Positions 42,497 to 51,902 of a stretch of DNA of 64,000 nucleotides are shown one piece after another. The translations under genes and the position numbers were made by a program. Positions within the stretch are counted from its first letter, which is position 1, and each line of letters begins with the position of its first letter. This stretch comes from Sphingomonas melonis. GTDB lineage: Bacteria; Pseudomonadota; Alphaproteobacteria; Sphingomonadales; Sphingomonadaceae. The stretch spans positions 62,001-126,000 of the forward strand of contig NZ_JACCBY010000009.1 in the NCBI RefSeq assembly GCF_013409985.1, in the 5' to 3' direction. The notes beneath the pieces are model-generated. The model did not search any database. It was not told where the DNA came from and was given only the letters and a program-made list of their open reading frames with translations.

Positions 42497-43471
42497 TCAG
42501 GCCGCTTCGGGGCCCGTCCATACGTCGAACGGCCGCGCCCGAATCCACCGCGTCGCCAGCCATTTGACGCCGCTGCGCACCGGCTCGCCGGCGTGGCGGG
42601 AAAGCGGATCGATCGTGCCATCCTGCCGCACGTTATCGAAGATAACCGCATCCCCCGTCCGCGGCGTGATACGAACATCGCCGGCAGCAAAATATGTCGC
42701 GCCGCCGGTAAAGCCGTCGTTGAGATAGATGAGCACGGTCTTGATCCGCTGGTTGCGAACGCCTTCGATCGAATCCAAATGTGGGCGGAACTCCTGCCCC
42801 GGGCGATAGCGTAGCACCGCAAGCGCCTCGCCCTGTGCGACATCAGTACCGGTAACGGCGGCGATACGCTGGTTAAGTGCCCGGATGACGGGACTTTCTC
42901 GTGTCGGGCCGATGACCGCTCCGTCAGACGTGCGGACGGAGTTGGCGACGTTCGCACCGGTACGTGGATCGACGACAACGGCGGGGAGCAGCAGATCAGC
43001 GGCTGCCTGTGCAACGTGGAGGCATTCCGCTGGTGAGAGCAGGCGGCTGACGTGTCGTATATTCGGCTGGGTCGCGAGGGTCCTTGTCGCCAGGGCCTCC
43101 GCGGGGGTGCCGTCTGCGTGCAATGTCATCGCCGCGAGGAGGTTGATCTGTTCGACCGCCGCCGGATGCGCGGTTCGGGAAAGCAATTGGATCGCCGACG
43201 TCCAATCGGCGGTCGCCCCACTGCCATTGGCAGCGAGTGCCGCTTCCATCAGTGCAGCTTCTTGATGACCGATCGCTGCAGCCGACCGAAGCGACCGCCT
43301 TGCACCGGTGAGGTCACGGGCGATCGGCTGACCGGCGAGCTTCCAGACAGCCTCACGGAAAAGTGCGTCCGCGTCGCCTCCGGCGGCGGCCGCCGTGACC
43401 AGGTCGATTGCCTGCCGGGTTTGACCTTGCGCCAGCAACTGATCGGCCCGCGCCACGGTGCCTTCGGCCAT
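42497..43471 (-). CDS. 2-oxoglutarate/Fe(II)-dependent oxygenase (prolyl 4-hydroxylase-like) with Sel1/TPR-like N-terminus
   Basis: A 324-residue protein. Residues 1-130 are helical repeats similar to Sel1/TPR; the rest is a 2OG-Fe(II) oxygenase domain with iron ligands H231 and D233 (FRPHLDSIEG) and H293, and K303 (SRHAGEPVRSGVKW) to bind 2-oxoglutarate. GDVRITPRTGDAVIF and GGATYF match prolyl 4-hydroxylase alpha-type enzymes. The ATG at 43471 follows GGGAGGACG. It lies downstream of a large TonB-dependent receptor with an intrinsic terminator between. In sphingomonads, caulobacters and xanthomonads such genes are found next to TonB receptors, but their target is not settled. Confidence 0.86.
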   Translation of the reverse strand: MAEGTVARADQLLAQGQTRQAIDLVTAAAAGGDADALFREAVWKLAGQPIARDLTGARRSLRSAAAIGHQEAALMEAALAANGSGATADWTSAIQLLSRTAHPAAVEQINLLAAMTLHADGTPAEALATRTLATQPNIRHVSRLLSPAECLHVAQAAADLLLPAVVVDPRTGANVANSVRTSDGAVIGPTRESPVIRALNQRIAAVTGTDVAQGEALAVLRYRPGQEFRPHLDSIEGVRNQRIKTVLIYLNDGFTGGATYFAAGDVRITPRTGDAVIFDNVRQDGTIDPLSRHAGEPVRSGVKWLATRWIRARPFDVWTGPEAA

Positions 43472-43483
43472 GATCGTCCTCCC

Positions 43484-43514
43484 AAAAAAAGGGCCGGTGG
43501 CGAACCACCGGCCC
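43484..43514 (-). terminator. Strong intrinsic terminator between TonB receptor and oxygenase genes
   Basis: On the minus strand: GGGCCGGTGG, TTCG tetraloop, CCACCGGCCC, then seven T residues (43490-43484). It ends 13 bases before the oxygenase ATG, and the oxygenase ribosome site begins in the first bases after the tract. Confidence 0.93.
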
Positions 43515-43534
43515 ATCAGGCAGGTAAGGGGTGT

Positions 43535-46500
43535 TTAGAAGCGGGCGCGGACGCCCGCATAGATGTTGCGGCCCCGGATATCATAGATCGAGCTGCCCGC
43601 ACCGGTGCCCGACGAACCGAGCGGCGGAATTTTGTTGAAGACGTTGTCGACGCCGCCATAGAATTGGAAGTTCTTACCGAAGTTTCCAAGGTCATTCAGG
43701 TTCCAAGTGAATCGCAGGTCGTGATAAAAGACGCGCGGATACTTGCGGATGTCAGCATAATCCAGGTTGTTTGGTGGGCATCCGGCCGCCGTGCAGGCCG
43801 ACGGCAGTTCGTTGAAGTCCTCATAGAAATTGACAAACATCGGGCCGATGTACCGGAGGCGGTAGCCTAAAGTAAACGATCCGACGCTCAAGTCATTGTC
43901 GAGTCGGAATTCGTCCTGCGCATCACCTAATTCACTCAGCAGGCGGTTCTCGAAGTTGGGTAGCGTCGGATTCTCGAAATTGCTCGACTTGAGGAGGTGA
44001 GTGTAGATCAGGTTGGTGTTGAAGCGGACTTCGCTGCTAAATTCCTTCCGATAGGCGGCCTGGACGTCGATGCCACGGCGCACTCGCTTGGCGAAATTGA
44101 CGCCTGCCGACACCAGCGAGTTGCCGAGGATCTGACCGGGCTGCTCGCCCAGCGAGCCGGCACCGGAACCACGATAGCGGGTGAACAAAGAGCAGAAGAT
44201 GTTGTTGAGGTTGGGCTGATCGTAGCAGTTGTTCGCAATCTGCTGTGCAGTAAGCGAAACGATTACGTTGTTCACCTTGATGTCGAAATAATCGACGGTC
44301 AGCGAGAAGCCCGGCACAGCTTGGGGCTGGACGATCGCGCCGAGTGTCAGCGACTTCGAGGTTTCCGGCTGGAGGTTGGGATTGCTGCCGCTGATGATCG
44401 GCAGCGAATAGCTGACGTTCGGCAAGCCGGCGAGCAAGGTCGCACCCAAATCGGCAAGGCAGTTCCCGGCACGGTTGGGGTTGTTTGCGATGTTCCCCGA
44501 GGCGCACGGGTCGAGGAAACCCGGAGCGAAGTTGGGGACTGCCGGGAAGCCGGTCTCAGACACGTTGGGTGCGCGGACCGATTTGCCGTAATTTGCGCGG
44601 AACCGAATGTCGCGGATCGGTGCCCACTCACCGCCGAAGTTGTACGTCCAGACTGTGCCAACCGCGCCGGTGTAGTCGGACACGCGTCCCGCACCGTTGA
44701 TGGTTAGTTCATGGAAGAAGGGCGTATCCTTGAGCAGCGGGATGCGCACCTCGCCGAAGGCTTCCTTGACCTCGAACTTGGGCGGATCGAATTCACCGAT
44801 GATGACGGCGTTCGTCGCGCCGCTCTCGATAAACGGATCGTTCTGGTAGCGGGCACGCTCGCGCCGGTATTCACCGCCCAGCGAGAAGCCGATCGGGCCG
44901 CCGGGCAGCGAGAACAGCTGACTGAGATCGCCACCGATATAGCCCTGCACGTCGAACTGCGACAGGCTCGCCCGGTTGCGCGCGTTATAACGGAAGTAGT
45001 TGGCTGCGCTGCTGTTATCAGCTCCGCCAAACGGATTGTAGGGTACGCAGGCCGCGATGTCGTTCGCAAGCCGCGCGTCACTGCCCGCGAATGCGACCCG
45101 TGCCGCGGGATCGAATTGCGCCCGGCATTGTATTTGGCCCGTGGTTGGATTGCGTCCGGCATCGAGCGACAACAGGAAACGCTGACGATCGAGATAGCCG
45201 AAAGTCACCGTATCTTCGGTGAATTTGCCATAGTTGACCGAGACTTCGTAGTTCCAGACGCTGGCGAAATCGCCGCGAACACCGCCAACGATACGATAGG
45301 TATCACGACGGAATTGCTCGTCGCGAATGCCCGAATCAGCAAGGACGCGGGAATCGACGAAGCGGTACGTACCCGCTGCAATCGCGGCGCGATCGTCTGC
45401 ATTCAACGGACCGCCAATGCCTTGGCCCTGCCGTGCTGTCCGGTTGAAGCTGCTCGTAACACCGGTGACGCTGCAGGGGGCGGTCAGACTGGGGTTGCAG
45501 CCCGAGGCAAGGATCGCATTGGCGATCGTCGTGCGATCCGCGGGATTAAGGAACGGGTTGTCGAGCCTGATGCGCTCACGCAGATCGAGCTGGCTGAAGG
45601 TGCCTTGGATGAAGGACGGCCCTGCATTGGAGCCCAGGCTGTCGACCCTGTTCCATTTGGCCTCGACAAACGGTTCAAAGGCGGGGCTGACGGTGAAGTG
45701 CGCGAGCAGGTTGAAGTTGAGACGCTGCTGATAAGGCAGCACCGACAGCAACTCTCCTTCACGGCCGGTTTGACCGTTGCCACCCAGAATGCCGCCGATG
45801 ATACCCTGGCCGTAGCGGGTGCCGGTCTGCGGCGTGAGGCGACCATCGGGTGTGAAGATGTAGGTGCAGTTGTACGGCGTCCCGACCGTCGAACCCGAGC
45901 CTATGCCTGGTGCGCCGTTGGTGGTGCCGATACCCGTGCCGCACTGCGCGTTAGCGCCGGGCTGGGTGATCGGGACGAGGCCGAAGCGGTTGATCGCAGC
46001 GCTGCGCATATCGCGCAAGAAGGTACGATCGGGAAAGCCGTCGCTGCCGTTCGGCAGGGACGGGTCAACGTCGACGAGACCCAGGCCATCGACCCGTCGA
46101 AACCAAGGGATGTCCGACCCGAACACGCGCTGCTGATGAGAATATTCGCCGTGCAGGGTGATGTTGGCCCGGCCATCGGCGAACGTCTTGCCTGCCATCG
46201 CGGAGACATATTGATTGCCGCCGAAGCCCTTCTCGGAAACGCCAGCCTGGCCGCGAAGCTGAATGCCATCGTATTCGCGGCGGAGAACGAAGTTGACGAC
46301 GCCCGCGATCGCGTCCGAGCCGTAGATCGACGACTGAGCGCCCGTGACGATGTCGATACGCTCGATCAGGTCGTTCGGGATGGTGTTGACGTCCGGCGAG
46401 ACGGCATTGTTCAGAATATCGGCGGCAACGTGGCGCCGTCCATTGACCAGCACCAGCGTTCGCGACGTTCCAAGGCCGCGTAGATCCAGCAAGTTAAGAC

Positions 46501-46918
46501 CCGCGATGCCGATACCCGACCCAGGGTTCTGCTGGGAGAACGTGCTACGCAGCTGCGGCAGGTTGTTGAGCAGGTCACCAACGTTGGTGTTACCCTGCTG
46601 GAACACCGCGTCGCCCGCGATGGACGTCACCGGAACGGCGGAATCAAGGTTGGGCCGGCGGATGCGCGACCCGGTTACAAGAATTTCTTCCGGGTTGGCG
46701 TCTTTCGGATCGACGGCATCGCTGGCCTGCGCGATCTCGGCAGGCGTTCCGACCGATGGCGTTACCGCTCCGGCTACTCCGCCCGCTGGGGTGCAATTCT
46801 CCGTGGTCTGGTTTGTGCACGTTGGCAGCGTACCTTGATCCGTAGTCTGCGCGAACGCGTTCGTCGCGAGCAGCATACCGCCCGCGAGCGCACTCGCGGA
46901 GAGCAACCAGTTCTTCAT
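43535..46918 (-). CDS. Large TonB-dependent receptor
   Basis: A 1127-residue outer-membrane receptor with signal peptide (cleavage after AFA), a short Pro/Thr-rich linker, TonB box-like EEILVTGSRI, a plug domain including SRTLVLVNGRRHVAA and SIYGSDAIAGVVNFVLRR, and a C-terminal barrel ending YAGVRARF, with the terminal aromatic needed for assembly. The size and the GSRIRRPNLDS region match receptors of the alphaproteobacterial type that lie beside 2OG oxygenases or tryptophan halogenases and whose substrates are unknown. Base composition appears slightly lower in G+C than neighbours. A stem-loop masks its ribosome site. Confidence 0.93.
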   Translation of the reverse strand: MKNWLLSASALAGGMLLATNAFAQTTDQGTLPTCTNQTTENCTPAGGVAGAVTPSVGTPAEIAQASDAVDPKDANPEEILVTGSRIRRPNLDSAVPVTSIAGDAVFQQGNTNVGDLLNNLPQLRSTFSQQNPGSGIGIAGLNLLDLRGLGTSRTLVLVNGRRHVAADILNNAVSPDVNTIPNDLIERIDIVTGAQSSIYGSDAIAGVVNFVLRREYDGIQLRGQAGVSEKGFGGNQYVSAMAGKTFADGRANITLHGEYSHQQRVFGSDIPWFRRVDGLGLVDVDPSLPNGSDGFPDRTFLRDMRSAAINRFGLVPITQPGANAQCGTGIGTTNGAPGIGSGSTVGTPYNCTYIFTPDGRLTPQTGTRYGQGIIGGILGGNGQTGREGELLSVLPYQQRLNFNLLAHFTVSPAFEPFVEAKWNRVDSLGSNAGPSFIQGTFSQLDLRERIRLDNPFLNPADRTTIANAILASGCNPSLTAPCSVTGVTSSFNRTARQGQGIGGPLNADDRAAIAAGTYRFVDSRVLADSGIRDEQFRRDTYRIVGGVRGDFASVWNYEVSVNYGKFTEDTVTFGYLDRQRFLLSLDAGRNPTTGQIQCRAQFDPAARVAFAGSDARLANDIAACVPYNPFGGADNSSAANYFRYNARNRASLSQFDVQGYIGGDLSQLFSLPGGPIGFSLGGEYRRERARYQNDPFIESGATNAVIIGEFDPPKFEVKEAFGEVRIPLLKDTPFFHELTINGAGRVSDYTGAVGTVWTYNFGGEWAPIRDIRFRANYGKSVRAPNVSETGFPAVPNFAPGFLDPCASGNIANNPNRAGNCLADLGATLLAGLPNVSYSLPIISGSNPNLQPETSKSLTLGAIVQPQAVPGFSLTVDYFDIKVNNVIVSLTAQQIANNCYDQPNLNNIFCSLFTRYRGSGAGSLGEQPGQILGNSLVSAGVNFAKRVRRGIDVQAAYRKEFSSEVRFNTNLIYTHLLKSSNFENPTLPNFENRLLSELGDAQDEFRLDNDLSVGSFTLGYRLRYIGPMFVNFYEDFNELPSACTAAGCPPNNLDYADIRKYPRVFYHDLRFTWNLNDLGNFGKNFQFYGGVDNVFNKIPPLGSSGTGAGSSIYDIRGRNIYAGVRARF

Positions 46919-46922
46919 GTGT

Positions 46923-46958
46923 GTCCCCTGTTTAGGCTTTTGCCTTTTTCCAGGGGAC
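46923..46958 (-). promoter_or_regulatory. 5' stem-loop covering ribosome-binding site of large TonB receptor
   Basis: On the minus strand GTCCCCTG and CAGGGGAC (8 bp, 46958-46951 with 46930-46923) enclose an inner AGGC-AAAA-GCCT hairpin. The 3' arm ends 4 bases before the ATG and contains the GGGG that must serve as ribosome site. Translation is thus likely restrained until the structure is opened by heat, a ligand or a protein. Confidence 0.6.
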
Positions 46959-47103
46959 TATGGTGTCTTAATCGAGGCGCCCCGAACAAGGGGTTTCGCC
47001 ATCTAATATCTGGAATCGCTCAAATTTTGCCCGCGGTGTCGCCTAAATGACACGAAAATGACGGCTTATGTTTCGTGATGTTGCGTTATCCCAACCGTCC
47101 GCA

Positions 47104-48276
<1,173 letters not shown>

Positions 48277-48289
48277 GATGGTCCTGCTC

Positions 48290-49366
48290 CTACTTTGGGC
48301 CGTGTCTACCCGGCGGCAGCGCCGCGATCCAGTGGGCGAGCGGCTCCCACAGCATCGCCCGGCCACGGCCGCCGACGATCATCCCGACATGGCCGAGGCC
48401 GAGATCGCGGCGGTCGGCGAGCCCAGCGGCGGTGGCGGCGGGCACGATCCGGTCGGTGAGCGAGACGAACTCGACCGCCGGACAGGCGAGCCGCGCAGGC
48501 GAGGCGGGGGCGCCGCGGATGATCCATTCGCCCGTCCCCGGCGCGTCCTGCGCGACGAACCGTTCGAACAGGTCGCGCGCCGCGGCGAGCGGCAGCGGCT
48601 CGCCCGCGTTCGCCCAATCCTCCAGCCGCACGAAGGCGCGCGCCGCGGCGCTGTCGGGGTCGAGCCGCCCGAACGATTCGTATTTCGCGACGGTGCGCGC
48701 CGGATCGAGCCGCCAGAAGCCCGCCTGCAACACCTCCATCGGCAGCACGCCGAGCGCCTCCGCGGTCGGCCTAGCCGCCTGCCACAGATCGAGCATCGCC
48801 GGCGCGGCATCGCCGTAACCGGCGAAATGCCACGGCGCGGCGATCGTCGCGAGGCCCGCCACCGGGGTGGCTCCCGCCGCCGCCAGCGCCATCGTCCCTC
48901 CGAGGCAATAGCCGACCAGCACCGGCGGCTCGTCGAGCTGCTCGATCAGCGGCAGCAGCAGCGATTCGATATGGGCGGTCATGTCCATCTCGCGATCGGC
49001 CGCGCCGGGCGTGCCCCAGTCGACCAGCGCGACGCGGAATCCCTGCGCCGCCATCCAGCGCACCAGCGAGGCGTCACCGAGATCGAGGATTGCCGGCGGG
49101 TTGATCAGCGATGGCACGAACACGACCATCCGGCCGCGCCCGCCATAATAGCGCAGGCACGCCCGCCCGACGGCGGCGAGCGCCGGCATCGGCGCGGGCG
49201 GGGCAGGGCGCGGCGCCTGCTGATAGGCGGCGAGCCCGGCGAGCGCCGCGGCGGTCCGCTCGGGCTGTGCTGCGGTTTCGCTGCGCAACATGTCAAGGAA
49301 CAGCGGCAAGGGCCGCGGGCCGTGTTGCGGTGCGAAAAATTGCGGCGTAACATCCTCCTCAGTCAC
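48290..49366 (-). CDS. PHA-synthase-like alpha/beta hydrolase (short PhaC type)
   Basis: A 358-residue alpha/beta hydrolase with a Cys nucleophile in the lipase box (VGYCLGGTMA, C154), and acid D305 (SLTDRIVP) and base H326 (GHVGMIVG). This Cys-Asp-His triad and the length are like PhaC of class III PHA synthases, which normally work with a PhaE partner; no PhaE is adjacent. The gene is divergent from phaR and upstream of thiolase, which strongly suggests polyhydroxyalkanoate metabolism. A GTG at 49366 is the start, 32 bases from the phaR ATG. Confidence 0.8.
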   Translation of the reverse strand: MTEEDVTPQFFAPQHGPRPLPLFLDMLRSETAAQPERTAAALAGLAAYQQAPRPAPPAPMPALAAVGRACLRYYGGRGRMVVFVPSLINPPAILDLGDASLVRWMAAQGFRVALVDWGTPGAADREMDMTAHIESLLLPLIEQLDEPPVLVGYCLGGTMALAAAGATPVAGLATIAAPWHFAGYGDAAPAMLDLWQAARPTAEALGVLPMEVLQAGFWRLDPARTVAKYESFGRLDPDSAAARAFVRLEDWANAGEPLPLAAARDLFERFVAQDAPGTGEWIIRGAPASPARLACPAVEFVSLTDRIVPAATAAGLADRRDLGLGHVGMIVGGRGRAMLWEPLAHWIAALPPGRHGPK

Positions 49367-49398
49367 GGCAACGGACCGTCGCGCGACAGGGGAGCGGT

Positions 49399-49959
49399 AT
49401 GAAGAAGCAGGCCAGGGGCGACGGAATCGTCATCATCAAGAAATACGCCAACCGGCGCCTTTATAATACCGAGACCTCGTCCTACATCACGCTCGAGCAT
49501 CTGGCGACGATGACCCGCGAGGGCCGCGACTTCAAGGTCGTCGATGCCAAGACCGACGACGATATCACCCACAACGTGCTGACCCAGATCATCATGGAAG
49601 AGGAAAGCCGCGGCCAGACGATGCTGCCGGTCAGCTTCCTGCGCCAGCTCATCTCGATGTACGGCGATTCGATGCAGGCAATGGTGCCGGGCTATCTGGA
49701 GGCGTCGATGGACAGCTTCCGCCGCAACCAGGAACAGTTCAAGACCGCGGTCGAGGGCGCCTTCGCCCATTCGCCCTTCGCCGAGATCGCCAAGCGCAAC
49801 CTGCAGATGCTCGAAGTCGCGGCGCAGGCGTTCCAGGCGCCGGTGGTCGCGCCGATCACCCCCGCGGCCGCGCCGAGCCCGGCCAGCAAGGACGACCAGA
49901 TCGCCGCGCTCAAGGCGGAACTGTCGCGCCTGCAGGACAAGGTGGAAAAGCTCGGCTGA
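49399..49959 (+). CDS. phaR: Polyhydroxyalkanoate synthesis repressor PhaR
   Basis: A 186-residue regulator. The N-terminal PHB_acc domain is IVIIKKYANRRLYNTETSSYITLEHL, typical of PhaR, followed by a FKVVDAKTDDDITHNVLTQII segment, a central helical part, a Pro/Ala linker and a C-terminal coiled coil (DDQIAALKAELSRLQDKVEKL, residues ~165-185). PhaR binds both DNA and PHB granules and represses phasin genes. The ATG at 49399 has AGGGGAG upstream. The 32-base gap to the PhaC-like gene leaves hardly any room for two independent promoters. Confidence 0.92.
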   Translation: MKKQARGDGIVIIKKYANRRLYNTETSSYITLEHLATMTREGRDFKVVDAKTDDDITHNVLTQIIMEEESRGQTMLPVSFLRQLISMYGDSMQAMVPGYLEASMDSFRRNQEQFKTAVEGAFAHSPFAEIAKRNLQMLEVAAQAFQAPVVAPITPAAAPSPASKDDQIAALKAELSRLQDKVEKLG

Positions 49960-49969
49960 GGCGGGGCGC

Positions 49970-50155
49970 ATGCCGGCGATGTTCTGGGCGGCGGGCGCGA
50001 CGGTGCTGCTCGCGCTTGCAGCGGCCTTTGCCGATCGCCGCCGGCGGCTGCGCGCCGATCCCGACCGCGTCGGTTTCGTCGACTGGCGTACCGTCCAGAT
50101 GGCGGCGCTGCTCGCGACGATCCTGCTGGTGAGCCTCGGCCTGCACATGCGGTGA
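49970..50155 (+). CDS. Small two-span membrane protein
   Basis: A 61-residue protein with two hydrophobic segments (residues 3-20 and 41-57) joined by an Arg-rich loop (RRRRLRADPDR). The ATG at 49970 is 10 bases after the phaR stop, so it is probably in the same transcript. I do not recognise a family. It contains no catalytic motif. Confidence 0.55.
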   Translation: MPAMFWAAGATVLLALAAAFADRRRRLRADPDRVGFVDWRTVQMAALLATILLVSLGLHMR

Positions 50156-50208
50156 GGCGGGGCCGTCGATGGGTGTCCGTGTGACCGGGCCAGAGACAAG
50201 AAGGGGTT

Positions 50209-50425
50209 GATTCACGCGAAGGCGCGAAGGCGCGAAGAGAAGGGAAGAGTTTTGCGCGCAGAGGCGCGGAGGCGCAGAGATGGCAGGGCCGCGTCAGCGG
50301 CCTTCATCCTTCACAACGTTGGTTTGCAAGGCGCTTCGCGCCAGACGCGACATCTCTGCGCCCTCTGCGCCTCTGCGCGAACCAAATTCCTTCTCTCTTC
50401 GCGCCTTCGCGCCTTCGCGTGAATC
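50209..50425. repeat. Nested palindrome made of GGCGCGAA and GGCGCAGA units
   Basis: Outer arms 50209-50240 and 50389-50425 (GATTCACGCGAAGG.. units of 8 bp) and inner arms 50254-50282 and 50351-50379 (CGCAGAGGCGC units) are all inverted repeats, with a central GGCCGCG..GGCC hairpin at 50288-50302. The whole 384-bp gap 50156-50539 is this structure; no gene is apparent. A related element is at 31493-32063. Confidence 0.85.
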
Positions 50426-50539
50426 AAACCTCTTCCTTACGACGGAAGACCTCGGTCTCTGCCCTGAACTCCCGCGCGCGCGGGAGCTCGGAACGGGGCA
50501 GGGACTTCCGCAGGGGGCTCGCAGCCCCGACCCTGCGCC

Positions 50540-51721
50540 TCAATAGAATTGCCGCAGGGTCAGCGTCCGCGCCGTCCCGTCGCACAGATCGAGCCGCACC
50601 GCCGTGCCCGGCGCGCCGATCGCCCATTTCGCCAGCGCGCTCGTCGGATAGTCGGCGGTGATCGGCTGGCCGTTGATCCGGCAGATCGTCTCGCCCGGCT
50701 TCCAGCCGGCCGCCGCCGCCGGCCCGCCGCGCATGACGTGCAGCACCTTGAGCCGGTCGCGCTCCAGCCCGACGAGGAGGCCGCTGGTCGAGCGCAGCGG
50801 CGGCGCGTCCGCATCGGACCCCGGCTTCAGGACCATCCGCCCCGCGCCGGGATCGAGCAGCACGCGATAGTTCTGCAACAGCCCCGATCCGATCCGCCCC
50901 GCGACACCGATCGTCTCGGAGAACCCGGCGGCGGGCTCGACCCGCGCCTCGACGTTGCGGATCGTTTGCTGGCCGAGCGACACCGCCGGCAGGATGGCGA
51001 GCGTGCTCACCGTCTCGCCGGCGAGGCCGAAGGAGATGGTCGTCGTCGTCGGCAGCCGCGCGATCCCGGCCGCCTTGGCGGAGGCGGCGGACAGCGTCAG
51101 CGCTGATCCGTCGCCGGTATCGACGATCATCGGCGACAGGCGCCGGCTGCCGATCGTCGCGCTGCTTTCGTAGACGCGGCGACCGGCAGAGATGGTCAGC
51201 GGCGCGATCGCCCCGACGAACGGCATCCGCCCCGACGGCAGCAGGCGGAAGCGGTGGTTTGCATAATCGATATCGAGCGCCTGCCCGCCGGTGACGTCGC
51301 GGCCGATCAGCATGTCGACCGCCTGCGCGCTGCCGGTGGCGAGCGCGGGCAGGTCGGCGACGGTGACGCCGCCGCCGCTGCGGGTGAGGCCGCCGATCGT
51401 CAGCCGCCGCGTCGCCAGCCAGCCGACGGCCACCGCGCCGTTGCCGCCGCCGCCGATCGCGGTCGCCTGACCGTTGGCGGTGACCCGCGCCGGATCGGCC
51501 GCGGCGGATTTGGCGGCGAGCACCGAATAGCTCACCCCGGTGTCGAGGATCGCGGTCACCGCCCGTCCGTCGAGTGTCAGCGTGAAGCGGATCTGGTTGC
51601 CCGGGGTCAGGTCGAACGGCACCCAGCGCGTCTCGCTGTCGGCGGCGAGCGTGACGGTGCCCTCGCGCCCCGCGGGCTGGGGCGAGGCGGCGAGCAACAA
51701 CAGAGGCAGGAACAGGCGCAT
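50540..51721 (-). CDS. Retropepsin-like aspartic protease with PDZ domain
   Basis: A 393-residue exported protein with two aspartic-protease lobes. The catalytic motifs are AILDTGVSYSVL (D at ~58) and MIVDTGDGSALTL (~200), so both DTG halves are on one chain. The last ~100 residues form a PDZ domain (VGLERDRLKVLHVMRGGPAAAAGWKPGETICRINGQ, seen as GPAAAAGWKPGE and ICRINGQPI). The signal peptide ends about residue 15. It probably cleaves envelope proteins in the periplasm. A position beside the CpaF gene does not indicate a partner. Confidence 0.84.
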   Translation of the reverse strand: MRLFLPLLLLAASPQPAGREGTVTLAADSETRWVPFDLTPGNQIRFTLTLDGRAVTAILDTGVSYSVLAAKSAAADPARVTANGQATAIGGGGNGAVAVGWLATRRLTIGGLTRSGGGVTVADLPALATGSAQAVDMLIGRDVTGGQALDIDYANHRFRLLPSGRMPFVGAIAPLTISAGRRVYESSATIGSRRLSPMIVDTGDGSALTLSAASAKAAGIARLPTTTTISFGLAGETVSTLAILPAVSLGQQTIRNVEARVEPAAGFSETIGVAGRIGSGLLQNYRVLLDPGAGRMVLKPGSDADAPPLRSTSGLLVGLERDRLKVLHVMRGGPAAAAGWKPGETICRINGQPITADYPTSALAKWAIGAPGTAVRLDLCDGTARTLTLRQFY

Positions 51722-51806
51722 CGCCCGACCCTAACGACGGATCGCGGGCGCTGCCACAAGGGGTTGGGATGGTTGCCGAGGTTCGGGGCGTCGGTCCGGC
51801 CTACCC

Positions 51807-51845
51807 GTCACCCCCGACGTGTTCCGCGTCCACTCCGTGGCGAAG
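51807..51845. repeat. Degenerate single REPIN arm
   Basis: GTCACCCCCGACGTGTTCCGCG followed by TCCACTCCGTGGCGAAGG is a decayed left arm with part of the core; no right arm is present. It lies upstream of the aspartic protease and downstream of cpaF. Confidence 0.55.
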
Positions 51846-51902
51846 GGAAACGGTCGAGGGGGAGTGCGCGCCTGTGGTCCGGTGGACCTACCGCAGGCGA
51901 TC

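Noticed and set aside
50209..50425. CRISPR-like appearance of repeated 8-bp units
   Set aside because: The repeats are inverted, not direct, spacers are absent and no cas gene is near.
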